In this document: positions 1 through 7,873 of the stretch, piece by piece
Position numbering within the stretch: position 1 is the stretch's first letter
Layout of the letters: every line of letters begins with the position of its first letter
Origin: Bacteroidaceae bacterium
GTDB lineage: Bacteria; Bacteroidota; Bacteroidia; Bacteroidales; Bacteroidaceae
DNA: 38,193 bases
Assembly (NCBI GenBank): GCA_024697785.1
Contig: JAILEU010000115.1
Coordinates: forward strand, 1 to 38,193
Direction: 5' to 3'
Notes under the pieces: generated by a model
The model's input: only the letters and a program-made list of their open reading frames with translations
The model's database searches: none
Told to the model about the DNA's origin: nothing
Translations under genes and position numbers: made by a program

Positions 1-37
1 AAGGGCAAAAGCATTATTATCAAGAGCTTTTGCCCTT
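1..37. terminator. Stem-loop at the left edge
   Basis: Bases 1-12 (AAGGGCAAAAGC) are perfectly complementary to bases 26-37, with a 13-base loop. This could be the terminator of a gene left of the window or part of the REP-like cluster that follows. No long T-run follows the right arm, so its terminator role is uncertain. Confidence 0.45.
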
Positions 38-40
38 TCA

Positions 41-92
41 GGGCGTGGGATGAGGTGTGTTCGAATATACCCAGGGCGTTGCCCTGGGCTAT
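41..92. repeat. REP-like dispersed element, copy 1
   Basis: A 52-base element ending in a hairpin (CCCAGGGC, loop GTT, GCCCTGGG at 70-88). An inverted, nearly identical copy lies at 15437-15487 with only a few mismatches. Both copies are intergenic. This is the pattern of REP or BIME elements. No REP-associated transposase gene is present in the window. Confidence 0.75.
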
Positions 93-243
93 AATCTTTT
101 GGCCTTTCAGGCCGTCTGTCGGATGATTGCGGATAATCATATTCGTTAAACCAAAACGTTAAACCGTTGGACGTTTTTTCCGTTTGCAAAGTAACGAAAT
201 CCCTGGCTCATCTCCAAATAAAAATCTAAATAACCCAAAAAGA

Positions 244-275
244 TTTGGCACTTCGCGTGGTTTGCCGTACCTTCG
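244..275 (+). promoter_or_regulatory. Bacteroidetes-type promoter of the FMN-binding protein gene
   Basis: TTTG at 244-247, a 20-base spacer, and TACCTTCG at 268-275 (one mismatch to TAnnTTTG). Transcription would start near 282, just ahead of the ATG at 299. This argues against the upstream in-frame TTG at 245 as start codon. Confidence 0.6.
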
Positions 276-298
276 CATCGTCAATTGGAGAACTGAAG

Positions 299-721
299 AT
301 GGACAAAAAGAAAAGAAACATACTGATTGCAGCTGCCGCGGGAGGGGTGCTGACAGTGGGAGTGGCGGTCATGCTGCTCGTCAGCCGACCCGACGCCGAC
401 ATCATGCAGAAAGAGAACGGCTCGTACATCATCAATACCACCAAACTGGCTCCCGATGTGCTTGGATACGAAGGGGCGACACCGCTAAAGATTTATATTA
501 CAAACGGAAAGATAGAGAAAGTGGAAGCCCTTTCGAACCGCGAGACGCCCCGTTTCTTTGCCCGCGTAAAATCACACCTACTGCCACAATGGAACGGACT
601 GGTGGTCACGCAGGCGTTGAAAAACCCGCCTGACGGCGTCACGGGGGCGACATACTCGTCCAAAGCCGTCAAGGAGAACGTCCGCTTAGGACTGGAGTAT
701 TACAAAAAACACCGCAAATGA
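299..721 (+). CDS. FMN-binding domain membrane protein
   Basis: 140 aa. A short basic N-terminus is followed by one membrane segment (about residues 8-28), which places the rest outside the cytoplasm. The C-terminal half matches the FMN_bind domain of RnfG/NqrC-type proteins. It carries the flavinylation motif TGATYSS at residues 115-121, where ApbE-type enzymes attach FMN to a Ser or Thr. A role in extracytoplasmic electron transfer is inferred; no partner dehydrogenase is adjacent. The start was set at the ATG after the promoter box. The stop overlaps the next gene's ATG (ATGA), so the two are translationally coupled. The isolated, single-domain form is smaller than RnfG. Confidence 0.8.
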   Translation: MDKKKRNILIAAAAGGVLTVGVAVMLLVSRPDADIMQKENGSYIINTTKLAPDVLGYEGATPLKIYITNGKIEKVEALSNRETPRFFARVKSHLLPQWNGLVVTQALKNPPDGVTGATYSSKAVKENVRLGLEYYKKHRK

Positions 722-1149
722 TGGAAATAAAACCTTACGTGCACACCGTCCACTATTACGAGACGGACAAGATGCAGATTACCCACCACAGCAACTACAT
801 CCGCTTTATGGAAGAGGCCCGCATAGACCTCATGGAGCAGATGGGTTATGGTTTCGAGAAGATGGAGGCTGAGGGCATCGTGTCGCCCGTGATGAGCGTC
901 ACCTGCAACTATCGCAAGCCTACCGCCTTCCCCGACCAGATTGTCATCACGCTTCACGTCGAGGAGCTCACAAGGCTGAAGATGCGCTTCGGCTACACCA
1001 TGACGGTGGGAGGCACGGTCGTCTGCACCGCTACGAGCCAGCATTGTTTCCTTCGTGGCGGACGTCCCATCGCCCTCGAAGAAGAGCTGCCAGAATTCTA
1101 CGGGCTCCTGAAGGAGATGACGCGCGCCAATGGCGCAATTGATAATTGA
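718..1149 (+). CDS. Acyl-CoA thioesterase, 4HBT/YbgC-like hotdog fold
   Basis: 143 aa, the usual size for a single hotdog-fold thioesterase. The N-terminal motif YYETDKMQITHHSNYIRFME (residues about 14-33) matches the YbgC/4-hydroxybenzoyl-CoA thioesterase signature, with the catalytic Asp in ETDKM followed by the HHSNYIRFMEEAR helix. It should hydrolyse an acyl-CoA thioester in the cytoplasm; the physiological acyl group cannot be read from sequence. Two consecutive ATG codons (718 and 721) are possible starts. It overlaps the FMN-binding gene by 4 bases and is probably translated from the same mRNA, although the two functions have no obvious link. Confidence 0.85.
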   Translation: MMEIKPYVHTVHYYETDKMQITHHSNYIRFMEEARIDLMEQMGYGFEKMEAEGIVSPVMSVTCNYRKPTAFPDQIVITLHVEELTRLKMRFGYTMTVGGTVVCTATSQHCFLRGGRPIALEEELPEFYGLLKEMTRANGAIDN

Positions 1150-1157
1150 TATTATTC

Positions 1158-1249
1158 GTTTAACGTTTAATGTTTAACGTTTAACGACCATGCGGCAGAA
1201 GGTGAATCAGAGGACGTGTTCGTTAAACGTTAAACGTTAAACGTTAAAC
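1158..1249. repeat. Inverted pair of heptamer tandem repeats between convergent genes
   Basis: Left arm 1158-1186 has four GTTTAAC-type heptamers. Right arm 1221-1249 has four GTTAAAC heptamers. The two 29-base arms are complementary with one mismatch and flank a 34-base loop. They lie between the 3' ends of the thioesterase gene and the DUF1573 gene, so they could act as a bidirectional terminator or mRNA-end stabiliser. The same heptamer recurs at 142-166, 25903-25983 and 30776-30804. Confidence 0.75.
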
Positions 1250-1257
1250 CCAGACTC

Positions 1258-1794
1258 CTATTTTTCCTTTGCCTCTTTTTTGCGGGGGGCGAAAAGGCGG
1301 CGCAGCAGACCGGGCTTGCGAGGCGTTTGGGGCTCGGCAGCTACGGTGTCAGCTTTGGCCTCGGGCTGCTCGTCGGCCACAGCGACGGGGACGAGTTCCT
1401 CGATGTTGTCCTCGGCAATCATCTCGCCCTCGATATAGACACGGACGGGGGTGTTGACGGCATTGCTGTGGATGGTGATGCTCTTCTTGAATACTCCCGG
1501 ACGCTTGGTGCGGCCATTATAGGTGACGTTGATGGTGCCGGTGGCGCCAGGGGCGATGGGCTCCTGAGTGTACTCAGGCACCGTGCAGCCACACGAGCTG
1601 ACGGCCTGATGGACGATGAGGGGGGCATTGCCGGTGTTGGTGAAGGTGAACACGCAGCTGACGACGCAGGTGTCCTGCGCCACAATGCCGAAATTGTGGT
1701 TTTTGTTCTTGAACGTCATCTCGGCCGTATCCTCGGCCACGGCAGCGGATGCAAACAGCATGGTTGCACACAAAAGGGTGATGGTCTTTTTCAT
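1258..1794 (-). CDS. DUF1573 domain protein, secreted
   Basis: 178 aa with a cleavable signal peptide (MKKTITLLCATMLFASAAVA). The body, about residues 25-125, is a single DUF1573 domain, an Ig-like beta-sandwich common in Bacteroidetes. It is recognised by the NHNFGIVAQ start, TFTNTGNAPL, and the SSCGCTVPEY segment with paired cysteines. The C-terminal 50 residues are acidic, then Lys/Arg-rich and low in complexity. Its function is unknown; a periplasmic or surface structural or binding role is usual guesswork. It lies 67 bases downstream of relA on the same strand without a clear promoter, so it may be co-transcribed. The gap carries a repeated AATTATCCATTG motif. Confidence 0.85.
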   Translation of the reverse strand: MKKTITLLCATMLFASAAVAEDTAEMTFKNKNHNFGIVAQDTCVVSCVFTFTNTGNAPLIVHQAVSSCGCTVPEYTQEPIAPGATGTINVTYNGRTKRPGVFKKSITIHSNAVNTPVRVYIEGEMIAEDNIEELVPVAVADEQPEAKADTVAAEPQTPRKPGLLRRLFAPRKKEAKEK

Positions 1795-1861
1795 ATTCTA
1801 TTAATTGTTGTTTATTTATCTTTTGAAATTATCCATTGTCAATTATCCATTGATGAAATCT

Positions 1862-4159
1862 TCATAGTCGCTGTACCTGCTTGACACCCTTGACCTCGCG
1901 GAGTTTCTTGATGAGGGCATTGAGGCGGCTGGTGTCGTCCATCAGGATGGTGAGCTGGCTGGAGAATAGCTTGTCGTGGGTGTTGATGTTGATGTTGCGC
2001 AGCTTCACGTGCTCGTCTTTCGAGAGGATGGATGTGAGGTTGTTGATGATGCCCAGGTCGTCGAGGCCGACGACGCTGAGGGTGACGGCATAGAATTTTC
2101 CGCCAGCCTTGCCGGACCAGCGGGCAGGGACGATGCGGTAGCTGAAGCGGCTGCGCAGGTCGGTGGCGTTGGGGCAGCTCTGACGGTGAATCTTGATGCC
2201 GTCGCTGACGGTGACAAAGCCGAAGATGTCGTCGCCGTAGATGGGGTTGCAGCATTTGGCCAGCTTGTATTCGACGCCGGCCATGTGGGGGTCAATGAAG
2301 AGAATACCTCCGGCTGCGTCCTCGCTGACGGCTGTGCCCTGTGCCTCTACGTCGGTCTTCTGGCGGTACTCGGCAGCGCTGTGGGCCGAGGCTGTCTCTT
2401 CCCCACCCTCGCCGGCGATGCCGTGTTCGTAGTCCCAGAGGGCGTTGTAGCCCTCGATGATCTCGTCGGCCGTCAGTTTTCCGTCGGCCACATGCTGATA
2501 GAACACCTGCTCCTGCTGTTTGTAGCCCATCTTACGGATGAGGCGGAGCATGATGCCCTCGTCGAGCTCAATCTTGCGGTTCTTGAAACGGCGCTCAATC
2601 TCCTCGCGTCCGATGGAGGCCTGACGGGCTTCAATCTCCTTCAACGCCTGGCGCACTTTGCTGCGGGCACGCGAGGTGGTGACGATGGAGAGCCATCCCT
2701 GCTTGGGTGTCTGTGAGTTCGACGAGAGAATCTCCACCTGGTCGCCATTGTGGAGGACGTAGCGGATGGGCACGTGGCGGTTGTTCACCTTGGCACCGGT
2801 GCAATGGTAGCCGAGGTTCGTGTGGATGCTATAGGCGAAGTCGAGCACGGTGGCGCCATGGGGCAGCTTGAAGAGGTCGCCCTGGGGGGTGAAGACGAAG
2901 ACGTCGTCCTTGTAGAGGTCCATCTTGAAGCGGTCCATCAGCTCGCGGTCGTCGTCGGCATTCTCGAGCGCCTCGCGGATGCTGGTGAGCCACTCGTCGA
3001 GCCCCGTCTCGCTCTGGACGCCCTTGTAGCGCCAGTGAGCGGCCAGGCCACGCTCGGCGATATCGTCCATGCGCTCGGTGCGGATCTGCACCTCCACCCA
3101 TCGCCCTTCGGGACCCATCACCGTGGTGTGGAGGCTCTCGTAGCCGTTGCTCTTGGGTATGCTGAGCCAGTCGCGCAGGCGGTTGGGGTTGGGCTGGTAC
3201 ATGTCGGTGACGATGGAGTAGGCCAGCCAGCAGTCCGGCTTTTCGCGTTCGGGAGGGCTGTCGATGATGATGCGGATGGCGAAGAGGTCATAGACGCCCT
3301 CGAAGGGGCAGCGCTGCTTCTTCATCTTCTGCCAGATGCTGTGGATGCTCTTGGTGCGTCCCTTGATGTGGCACTTCAGGCCTGCCGCTGCCACCTTGCG
3401 GCTGACGGGTTCGATGAAGTCGGCGATGTATTTGTCGCGGGCAGCCTTCGTCTGCGACAGCTTATCCTTGATCTGATAGTAAACCTCGGTCTCGGTGTAC
3501 TTCATGGCCAGATCCTCCAGTTCGGACTTAATGCGGTAGAGGCCCAGCTTGTGCGACAGGGGGGCATAGAGGTAGGCAGCCTCGCCGGCCACCTTGCGGC
3601 GGAACTCCTCGCAGGCCTCGCGGTTCTCGTCGGGCAGCGCCGATAGCTCGCGCATCAGGCAGGTGCGCTCGGCTATCATGATGAGGATGACGCGCATGTC
3701 GCCGGCAAACGACAGCAGCAGGTTGCGGAAGTTCTCCGACTCGATAGTGGGGTTTTTCTCGTAGAGACGGCTGATGTTGACCAGCCCTTCGATGATGCGT
3801 GCCACGTCGGTGCCGAACTCTTTCTCGACGGTCGGTATGTCGATGACGCCGACGCGTACGGCAGCGTGCAGAAGCACAGCCAGGATGGCGGCGCGCTTCA
3901 TGCCCATCTCGTCCGAGACGACAATGGCTGTGCGCACATCGAGCAGCAACGGGTTGTGGCCGAAGACGTTGCGTACCAGCGTCTGGCTCTCGGCAGCCCG
4001 CTGCATGGCGGCAAGGGCATGCTGAAGCGTCGCCTCGTCCATGCTGTCGCCCACCTGGTTCGCCAGTTGCGTCATCAGCTGGGCAAACTCCTCACGCTCC
4101 CCCTCGGTGAAGAGGGGTGACGACGAGAAGTTGCCGAGTGCCTGATAATCCACAGCCAT
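1862..4159 (-). CDS. relA: (p)ppGpp synthetase of the RelA/SpoT family with degenerate hydrolase domain
   Basis: 765 aa, full length for a long RSH enzyme. Domain order is a pseudo-HD domain (about 30-180), synthetase (about 235-345), TGS (about 400-460), helical region, Cys-containing conserved domain with CCNPIYGDD, and a C-terminal ACT domain. The synthetase centre is intact: GRTKSIHSIWQKMKK, YDLFAIRIII, GYESLHTT and VEVQIRTERMDDIAERGLAA. The hydrolase centre is not. The HD motif reads LLHAAVRVG in place of LLHDVxED, and the ADRLHNMR segment reads AERTCLMRE. I therefore predict synthesis of (p)ppGpp without hydrolysis. The loop motif is RLRD, closer to RxKD than to the ExDD of proteobacterial RelA. 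A separate hydrolase (SpoT or small hydrolase) should exist elsewhere in the genome. Confidence 0.93.
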   Translation of the reverse strand: MAVDYQALGNFSSSPLFTEGEREEFAQLMTQLANQVGDSMDEATLQHALAAMQRAAESQTLVRNVFGHNPLLLDVRTAIVVSDEMGMKRAAILAVLLHAAVRVGVIDIPTVEKEFGTDVARIIEGLVNISRLYEKNPTIESENFRNLLLSFAGDMRVILIMIAERTCLMRELSALPDENREACEEFRRKVAGEAAYLYAPLSHKLGLYRIKSELEDLAMKYTETEVYYQIKDKLSQTKAARDKYIADFIEPVSRKVAAAGLKCHIKGRTKSIHSIWQKMKKQRCPFEGVYDLFAIRIIIDSPPEREKPDCWLAYSIVTDMYQPNPNRLRDWLSIPKSNGYESLHTTVMGPEGRWVEVQIRTERMDDIAERGLAAHWRYKGVQSETGLDEWLTSIREALENADDDRELMDRFKMDLYKDDVFVFTPQGDLFKLPHGATVLDFAYSIHTNLGYHCTGAKVNNRHVPIRYVLHNGDQVEILSSNSQTPKQGWLSIVTTSRARSKVRQALKEIEARQASIGREEIERRFKNRKIELDEGIMLRLIRKMGYKQQEQVFYQHVADGKLTADEIIEGYNALWDYEHGIAGEGGEETASAHSAAEYRQKTDVEAQGTAVSEDAAGGILFIDPHMAGVEYKLAKCCNPIYGDDIFGFVTVSDGIKIHRQSCPNATDLRSRFSYRIVPARWSGKAGGKFYAVTLSVVGLDDLGIINNLTSILSKDEHVKLRNININTHDKLFSSQLTILMDDTSRLNALIKKLREVKGVKQVQRL

Positions 4160-4257
4160 TTTCTTTGGATTTCATCCTTTGTTTTTTCGCCATGCCAAAG
4201 CCCAAACAAGTTTGGCTTTGGTCATTTGGCTTAATAAAAACGTTCTATTTCCGCCTG

Positions 4258-4289
4258 CAAAAATAGCCACTTGTTTCTATCTTTCCAAA
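4258..4289 (-). promoter_or_regulatory. relA promoter
   Basis: On the minus strand: TTTG (4286-4289), 20-base spacer, and TATTTTTG (4258-4265), a full match to TAnnTTTG. This leaves a leader of roughly 90 bases before the relA ATG at 4159. The leader contains a loose inverted repeat built on CAAACAAGTTTGG and repeated GGCTTTGG/TTTGGCTT words. Confidence 0.7.
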
Positions 4290-4326
4290 TAAGACGAAGT
4301 TTTTTCTATTTTTTTTACGAAATAAA

Positions 4327-4361
4327 ATCACAGCTGCGATGAGGAAAATCACAGCTGTGAT
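4327..4361. promoter_or_regulatory. Two phased 14-bp palindromes upstream of relA
   Basis: ATCACAGCTGCGAT (4327-4340, one mismatch from perfect) and ATCACAGCTGTGAT (4348-4361, perfect palindrome). Their centres are 21 bp apart, which is two turns of the helix. They lie 38 bp upstream of the relA -33 box and downstream of the stop of the outer-membrane protein gene. The layout suggests a tandem dimer-binding site for a regulator, but a mobile palindromic repeat is also possible. Confidence 0.45.
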
Positions 4362-4408
4362 GAACGGATTGTGCTGTCGGCGCCGAGGGGGAAAGCCGTG
4401 GGCAGCCG

Positions 4409-5251
4409 TCAGAACGTCAGGCCAAGGCAGAGGCTCACCGGCCAGACGGCTGACGAATAAGCGGAATGGTCGAGGCTGCCCGAGAAGAGCTCGACGAGCG
4501 AGGTCTTGGCCATGAGGCTGACGTTGCCGTATCCCACCTGAGCCAGCAGGTTGACGTTCAGCGGATGCATGCTGATGTTCGACGTGATGGTCTCCTTGCG
4601 CTTGCCGTTATAGCGTCCGCGTGAGGCGGGCGAGAAGCGGTACTCCAGTTCGGGGCCGACGGCCAGGAAAAATCCGTCGTCGGAGGTCTGAAACTCAAGC
4701 TGTACGGGGAGCTTGAACGACCAATAGCGGAACCACGTCTCGTCGTAGGGCTCAACGTCGCTCTGCGTGGAGAAGAAGGTCGTACGTCCACCCTGGCTGC
4801 GGCTTGTGAAGAAATAGTTGGGGGTGTCGAACTTATACATCGAGCGTCCGAAGCCGAAGGCAAAGCCAAGGCCGACGTGGTCACCCGCCAGACGCACGGC
4901 GTCCAACGGCAGGTAGATACCCCACTCCCAGCTGCGGGCCTCGTCGAGACGCACGTCGCTGAAATTCATGCTGAACGGTCCGTCGGCCATGAAACCGCTG
5001 AAGCCCATGTAGTAGAACGGGATATGGGCCTCGAAGCCATGACCGAAGCTGACGTCGTAGCTGACGTTCGACCGCTCATATACGCCGTCCTCGGTGCTGC
5101 GGTCCTGCGAGTATTCGCGGGTGATGACCCACTGGCCTATGCGCCTTTGCTCGACAGTGCTCTCCGTGCCTGACTCCTGGGCAACGGCTTCAGTGATGCC
5201 TGCCATGGCCAAAACGGCCACGGACAATAGCGAAAAAAATGTTTTTTTCAT
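4409..5251 (-). CDS. Outer-membrane beta-barrel-like protein
   Basis: 280 aa, with a signal peptide (MKKTFFSLLSVAVLAMAG then AQE). The mature part is rich in alternating hydrophobic and polar strands with many Gly and aromatic residues, and ends in LCLGLTF with a C-terminal Phe, as in outer-membrane barrels. It resembles the PorT-like/OMP_b-brl group in style, but I do not recognise a specific family. The open frame extends far upstream to 5764, antisense to queA; the signal peptide fixes the start at 5251. A weak promoter is possible on the minus strand (TTTG at 5324-5327, 19 bases, GCTCTTTG at 5297-5304). If real, it would overlap the divergent queA promoter. Confidence 0.7.
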   Translation of the reverse strand: MKKTFFSLLSVAVLAMAGITEAVAQESGTESTVEQRRIGQWVITREYSQDRSTEDGVYERSNVSYDVSFGHGFEAHIPFYYMGFSGFMADGPFSMNFSDVRLDEARSWEWGIYLPLDAVRLAGDHVGLGFAFGFGRSMYKFDTPNYFFTSRSQGGRTTFFSTQSDVEPYDETWFRYWSFKLPVQLEFQTSDDGFFLAVGPELEYRFSPASRGRYNGKRKETITSNISMHPLNVNLLAQVGYGNVSLMAKTSLVELFSGSLDHSAYSSAVWPVSLCLGLTF

Positions 5252-5311
5252 TTCCGTAGATGTTATTTTTTCTTTATTTTCGCTCGTTAGACGGCGCAAA
5301 GAGCCGAAAAG

Positions 5312-5343
5312 TTGCATCATCATCAAAAAAAGCACTATTTTTG
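5312..5343 (+). promoter_or_regulatory. queA promoter
   Basis: TTG (5312-5314), 21-base spacer, and TATTTTTG (5336-5343), a full match to TAnnTTTG. The predicted transcript starts about 15 bases before the ATG at 5366, which excludes the upstream TTG at 5312 as a start codon. Confidence 0.7.
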
Positions 5344-5365
5344 CAAAAAATTTTTTCTCCATCGC

Positions 5366-6664
5366 ATGACCAACGACATCCGTCATATCCGCATCGAAGA
5401 CTACGACTACCCCCTGCCCGACGAGCGCATCGCCAAATTTCCCCTGTCCGTACGCGACAGCAGCAAGCTGCTGGTCTGCAGGGACGCGAGCATCAGCGAG
5501 GACGTGTTCTCTGCCCTGCCCGGCTACCTGCCTGAGGGGGCGCTGATGGTGTTCAACAACACGCGCGTCATCCAGGCCCGCCTTCACTTCCGCAAGGAGA
5601 CGGGGGCACTGATAGAGGTGTTCTGCCTCGAGCCGCTGTCGCCACGCGAATATGTCTCCATGTTCGCCCAGAAGCAGTCGTGCGTTTGGCTCTGCATGGT
5701 GGGCAACCTCAAGAAATGGAAACACGGCCCGCTCACTCGCACCATCGACGTGGGTGGACGGCAAGTGGAGCTGTCCGTCTGCCGCATGGACGACGAGGCG
5801 GACGTTGTGCGCGGCACGTCGTATTGCACCACCTCGTCGCCCGAGTTCCCTGTCCGCTTCAGCTGGACGTCCGACCAGGGCGACATCTCGTTTGCCGAGG
5901 TGCTGCAGGCGTGCGGCGAACTGCCCATTCCTCCTTATTTAAATAGGGCGACCGAGGAAAGCGACCTCCGCACCTACCAGACGGTCTATTCAAAAATCGA
6001 GGGCTCGGTGGCAGCGCCCACAGCCGGGCTGCACTTCACCGACGAGGTGCTGAAGGCCCTTGACGCCCATGGCATCGAGCGCGACGAGGTGACGCTTCAC
6101 GTAGGTGCCGGCACCTTCAAGCCCGTCAAGAGCGAATTCATCAGCGGCCACGCGATGCACGCCGAGTACATCGTCGTCCGCCGCACCACCATCGAGAAGC
6201 TCATCCGCCACGGCGGCGAAGCCATTGCCGTCGGCACCACCTCCGTCCGCACGCTCGAAAGCCTCTACTACATCGGACTGCTCATCCGCCGCAACCCCGA
6301 CATCCGGCAGGACGAGCTGCATGTTCCCCAGTGGATGCCCTACGACGACACCGCCCCACAGCCTTCTGCCGTCGAGTCGCTCCAGGCCATCCTGCAGTGG
6401 ATGGACCGCAACGGCCTCGAAGCCTTCCACACCACCACGCAGATCATCATCGTGCCCGGCTATCCGTTCCACATCGTCAGCCGCATGGTCACCAATTTCC
6501 ACCAGCCCAAGAGCACGCTGCTGCTGCTGGTGTCGGCCTTTGTCGGCTGTCACCCCGACGGAACACCCGTCTGGAAGGACATCTATGACTTTGCCCTCAA
6601 GCACGGATTCCGTTTCCTCTCGTACGGCGACTCGTCGCTGCTCTGCCGCAACTCATTCAAATAG
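5366..6664 (+). CDS. queA: S-adenosylmethionine:tRNA ribosyltransferase-isomerase
   Basis: 432 aa. It transfers and isomerises the ribosyl part of SAM onto preQ1 in tRNA to form epoxyqueuosine, the penultimate step of queuosine synthesis. Family motifs are clear: YDYPLPDERIAKFPLSVRDS near the N-terminus, GSVAAPTAGLHFT, and LHVGAGTFKPV in the centre. It is longer than the roughly 345-360 aa of proteobacterial QueA, as is usual in Bacteroidetes. The extra length includes segments at about residues 105-180 and around RNPDIRQDELHVPQWMPYDD. No other queuosine gene is nearby. The following DUF2027-Smr gene begins 39 bases later and is probably co-transcribed. Confidence 0.95.
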   Translation: MTNDIRHIRIEDYDYPLPDERIAKFPLSVRDSSKLLVCRDASISEDVFSALPGYLPEGALMVFNNTRVIQARLHFRKETGALIEVFCLEPLSPREYVSMFAQKQSCVWLCMVGNLKKWKHGPLTRTIDVGGRQVELSVCRMDDEADVVRGTSYCTTSSPEFPVRFSWTSDQGDISFAEVLQACGELPIPPYLNRATEESDLRTYQTVYSKIEGSVAAPTAGLHFTDEVLKALDAHGIERDEVTLHVGAGTFKPVKSEFISGHAMHAEYIVVRRTTIEKLIRHGGEAIAVGTTSVRTLESLYYIGLLIRRNPDIRQDELHVPQWMPYDDTAPQPSAVESLQAILQWMDRNGLEAFHTTTQIIIVPGYPFHIVSRMVTNFHQPKSTLLLLVSAFVGCHPDGTPVWKDIYDFALKHGFRFLSYGDSSLLCRNSFK

Positions 6665-6703
6665 TTTATATCGATAATTATCAACCCCCCAAACAGACAT
6701 AGG

Positions 6704-7795
6704 ATGAATATAGGTGATAAAGTGCGTTTTCTGACCGAGACCGGCGGAGGCGTCGTGAAAGGTTTCAAAGGCAAGGACACCGTAATTGTGGAGGGCGACG
6801 ACGGTTTCGACATTCCCATGCCCATCACAGGCGTGGTGGTCGTGGGCAACACAGACGCCCTGAACTTCGAGCGCCGTCCCACCAAGCCCGCCCCCACTCC
6901 AGCCCATCCAGCCAGTCCAGCCAGTCCAGTTCCTCCAGCAAATCCTGCCCCTGCCCCAGCTCCAGCCGTTGTCCAGGAATTTGCCGGCCACGACACGCTG
7001 AACGTCCATCTGGCCTTCCTCCCTGTTGACATCAAAGCCATCAGCACTACCGTCATGGAGGCTTGGCTCGTCAACGACAGCAACTACTTCGTCACCTACG
7101 CCTGGGCCTCCATCGGCTCAGGCAGCCTGACGATGTTCGACCAGGGGACACTGGAACCCAACAGCGTGGTGTTCCTGCGCGAGTTCTCACGCGACATGTA
7201 CGAACAGCTCGAGCACGTCAGCTTCCAGCTCTTTGCCTGGAAGCAGGGCAAGCCCTACCGTCGCAAACCGGTGATTGATGCCGAGCTTCGCATCGAGACC
7301 GTCAAGTTCTTCAAGCTTCATACCTTCCACGAGACGCCCTTTTTCGAGGACCCTGCCCTGCTCTACGACATCGTCCGCGACGACCGTCCCACACGTCTCG
7401 TCGCCATTCCTCGCGATGAGCTGGCCGAAGCCCTGTCGTCGGGAAAGAAGGCTGCCGACTCGCCAGCGTCTCCGCGCAAGTCCCGGTTCTTCGGCTCCAA
7501 GCCCGATGCCAGTGCCCCCGTCGAAGTGGACCTCCACATCGAAGAGCTGCTCGAGACCACCGCAGGCATGACGAACAAAGACATTCTCGACTATCAGATT
7601 GAAACCTTCCGGCGCGTGCTTCGCGAAAACCAGAACCGCCACGGGCAGCGCATCGTCTTCATCCACGGCAAGGGCGACGGCGTGCTCCGCGCAGCGCTGA
7701 AGAGCGAGCTTGAACGCAAGACAGACCACTACAGTTTTCAGGATGCCTCGTTCCAACGCTACGGTTTTGGCGCGATGCTGGTGATTGTAAAGTGA
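6704..7795 (+). CDS. DUF2027 and Smr domain protein
   Basis: 363 aa. The N-terminal 60 residues form a small beta domain (NIGDKVRFLTETGGG, DDGFDIPMPI). A Pro/Ala-rich linker follows at about residues 65-92, made of repeated PAxP units, then the DUF2027 region (about 95-250). A basic stretch with SPRKSRFFGSKP leads into a C-terminal Smr domain (about 285-363) containing HIEELLE and FIHGKGDGVLRAALKSEL. Smr domains bind or cut nucleic acids, and the HGKGDGVLR motif is the conserved core. No signal peptide is seen, so it is cytoplasmic. The architecture is standard for Bacteroidetes, but its role is unknown. It has no promoter box of its own and lies 39 bases after queA. Confidence 0.85.
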   Translation: MNIGDKVRFLTETGGGVVKGFKGKDTVIVEGDDGFDIPMPITGVVVVGNTDALNFERRPTKPAPTPAHPASPASPVPPANPAPAPAPAVVQEFAGHDTLNVHLAFLPVDIKAISTTVMEAWLVNDSNYFVTYAWASIGSGSLTMFDQGTLEPNSVVFLREFSRDMYEQLEHVSFQLFAWKQGKPYRRKPVIDAELRIETVKFFKLHTFHETPFFEDPALLYDIVRDDRPTRLVAIPRDELAEALSSGKKAADSPASPRKSRFFGSKPDASAPVEVDLHIEELLETTAGMTNKDILDYQIETFRRVLRENQNRHGQRIVFIHGKGDGVLRAALKSELERKTDHYSFQDASFQRYGFGAMLVIVK

Positions 7796-7855
7796 GATTT
7801 TCTATGCTAAAACGTGAAATATATGAAAAAACTTTTTTTTCTGCAAACGATATTG

Positions 7856-7863
7856 TATTTTTG
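7856..7863 (+). promoter_or_regulatory. -7 box before the coiled-coil secreted protein gene
   Basis: TATTTTTG at 7856-7863 fully matches TAnnTTTG; the upstream -33 box is only a T-run. It lies inside the in-frame extension that begins at 7814, so the ATG at 7874 with its signal peptide is the better start. Confidence 0.5.
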
Positions 7864-7873
7864 TCCCCAACTT

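Noticed and set aside
5252..5764. N-terminal extension of the outer-membrane protein frame
   Set aside because: It runs antisense through queA. The signal peptide beginning at 5251 marks the true start.
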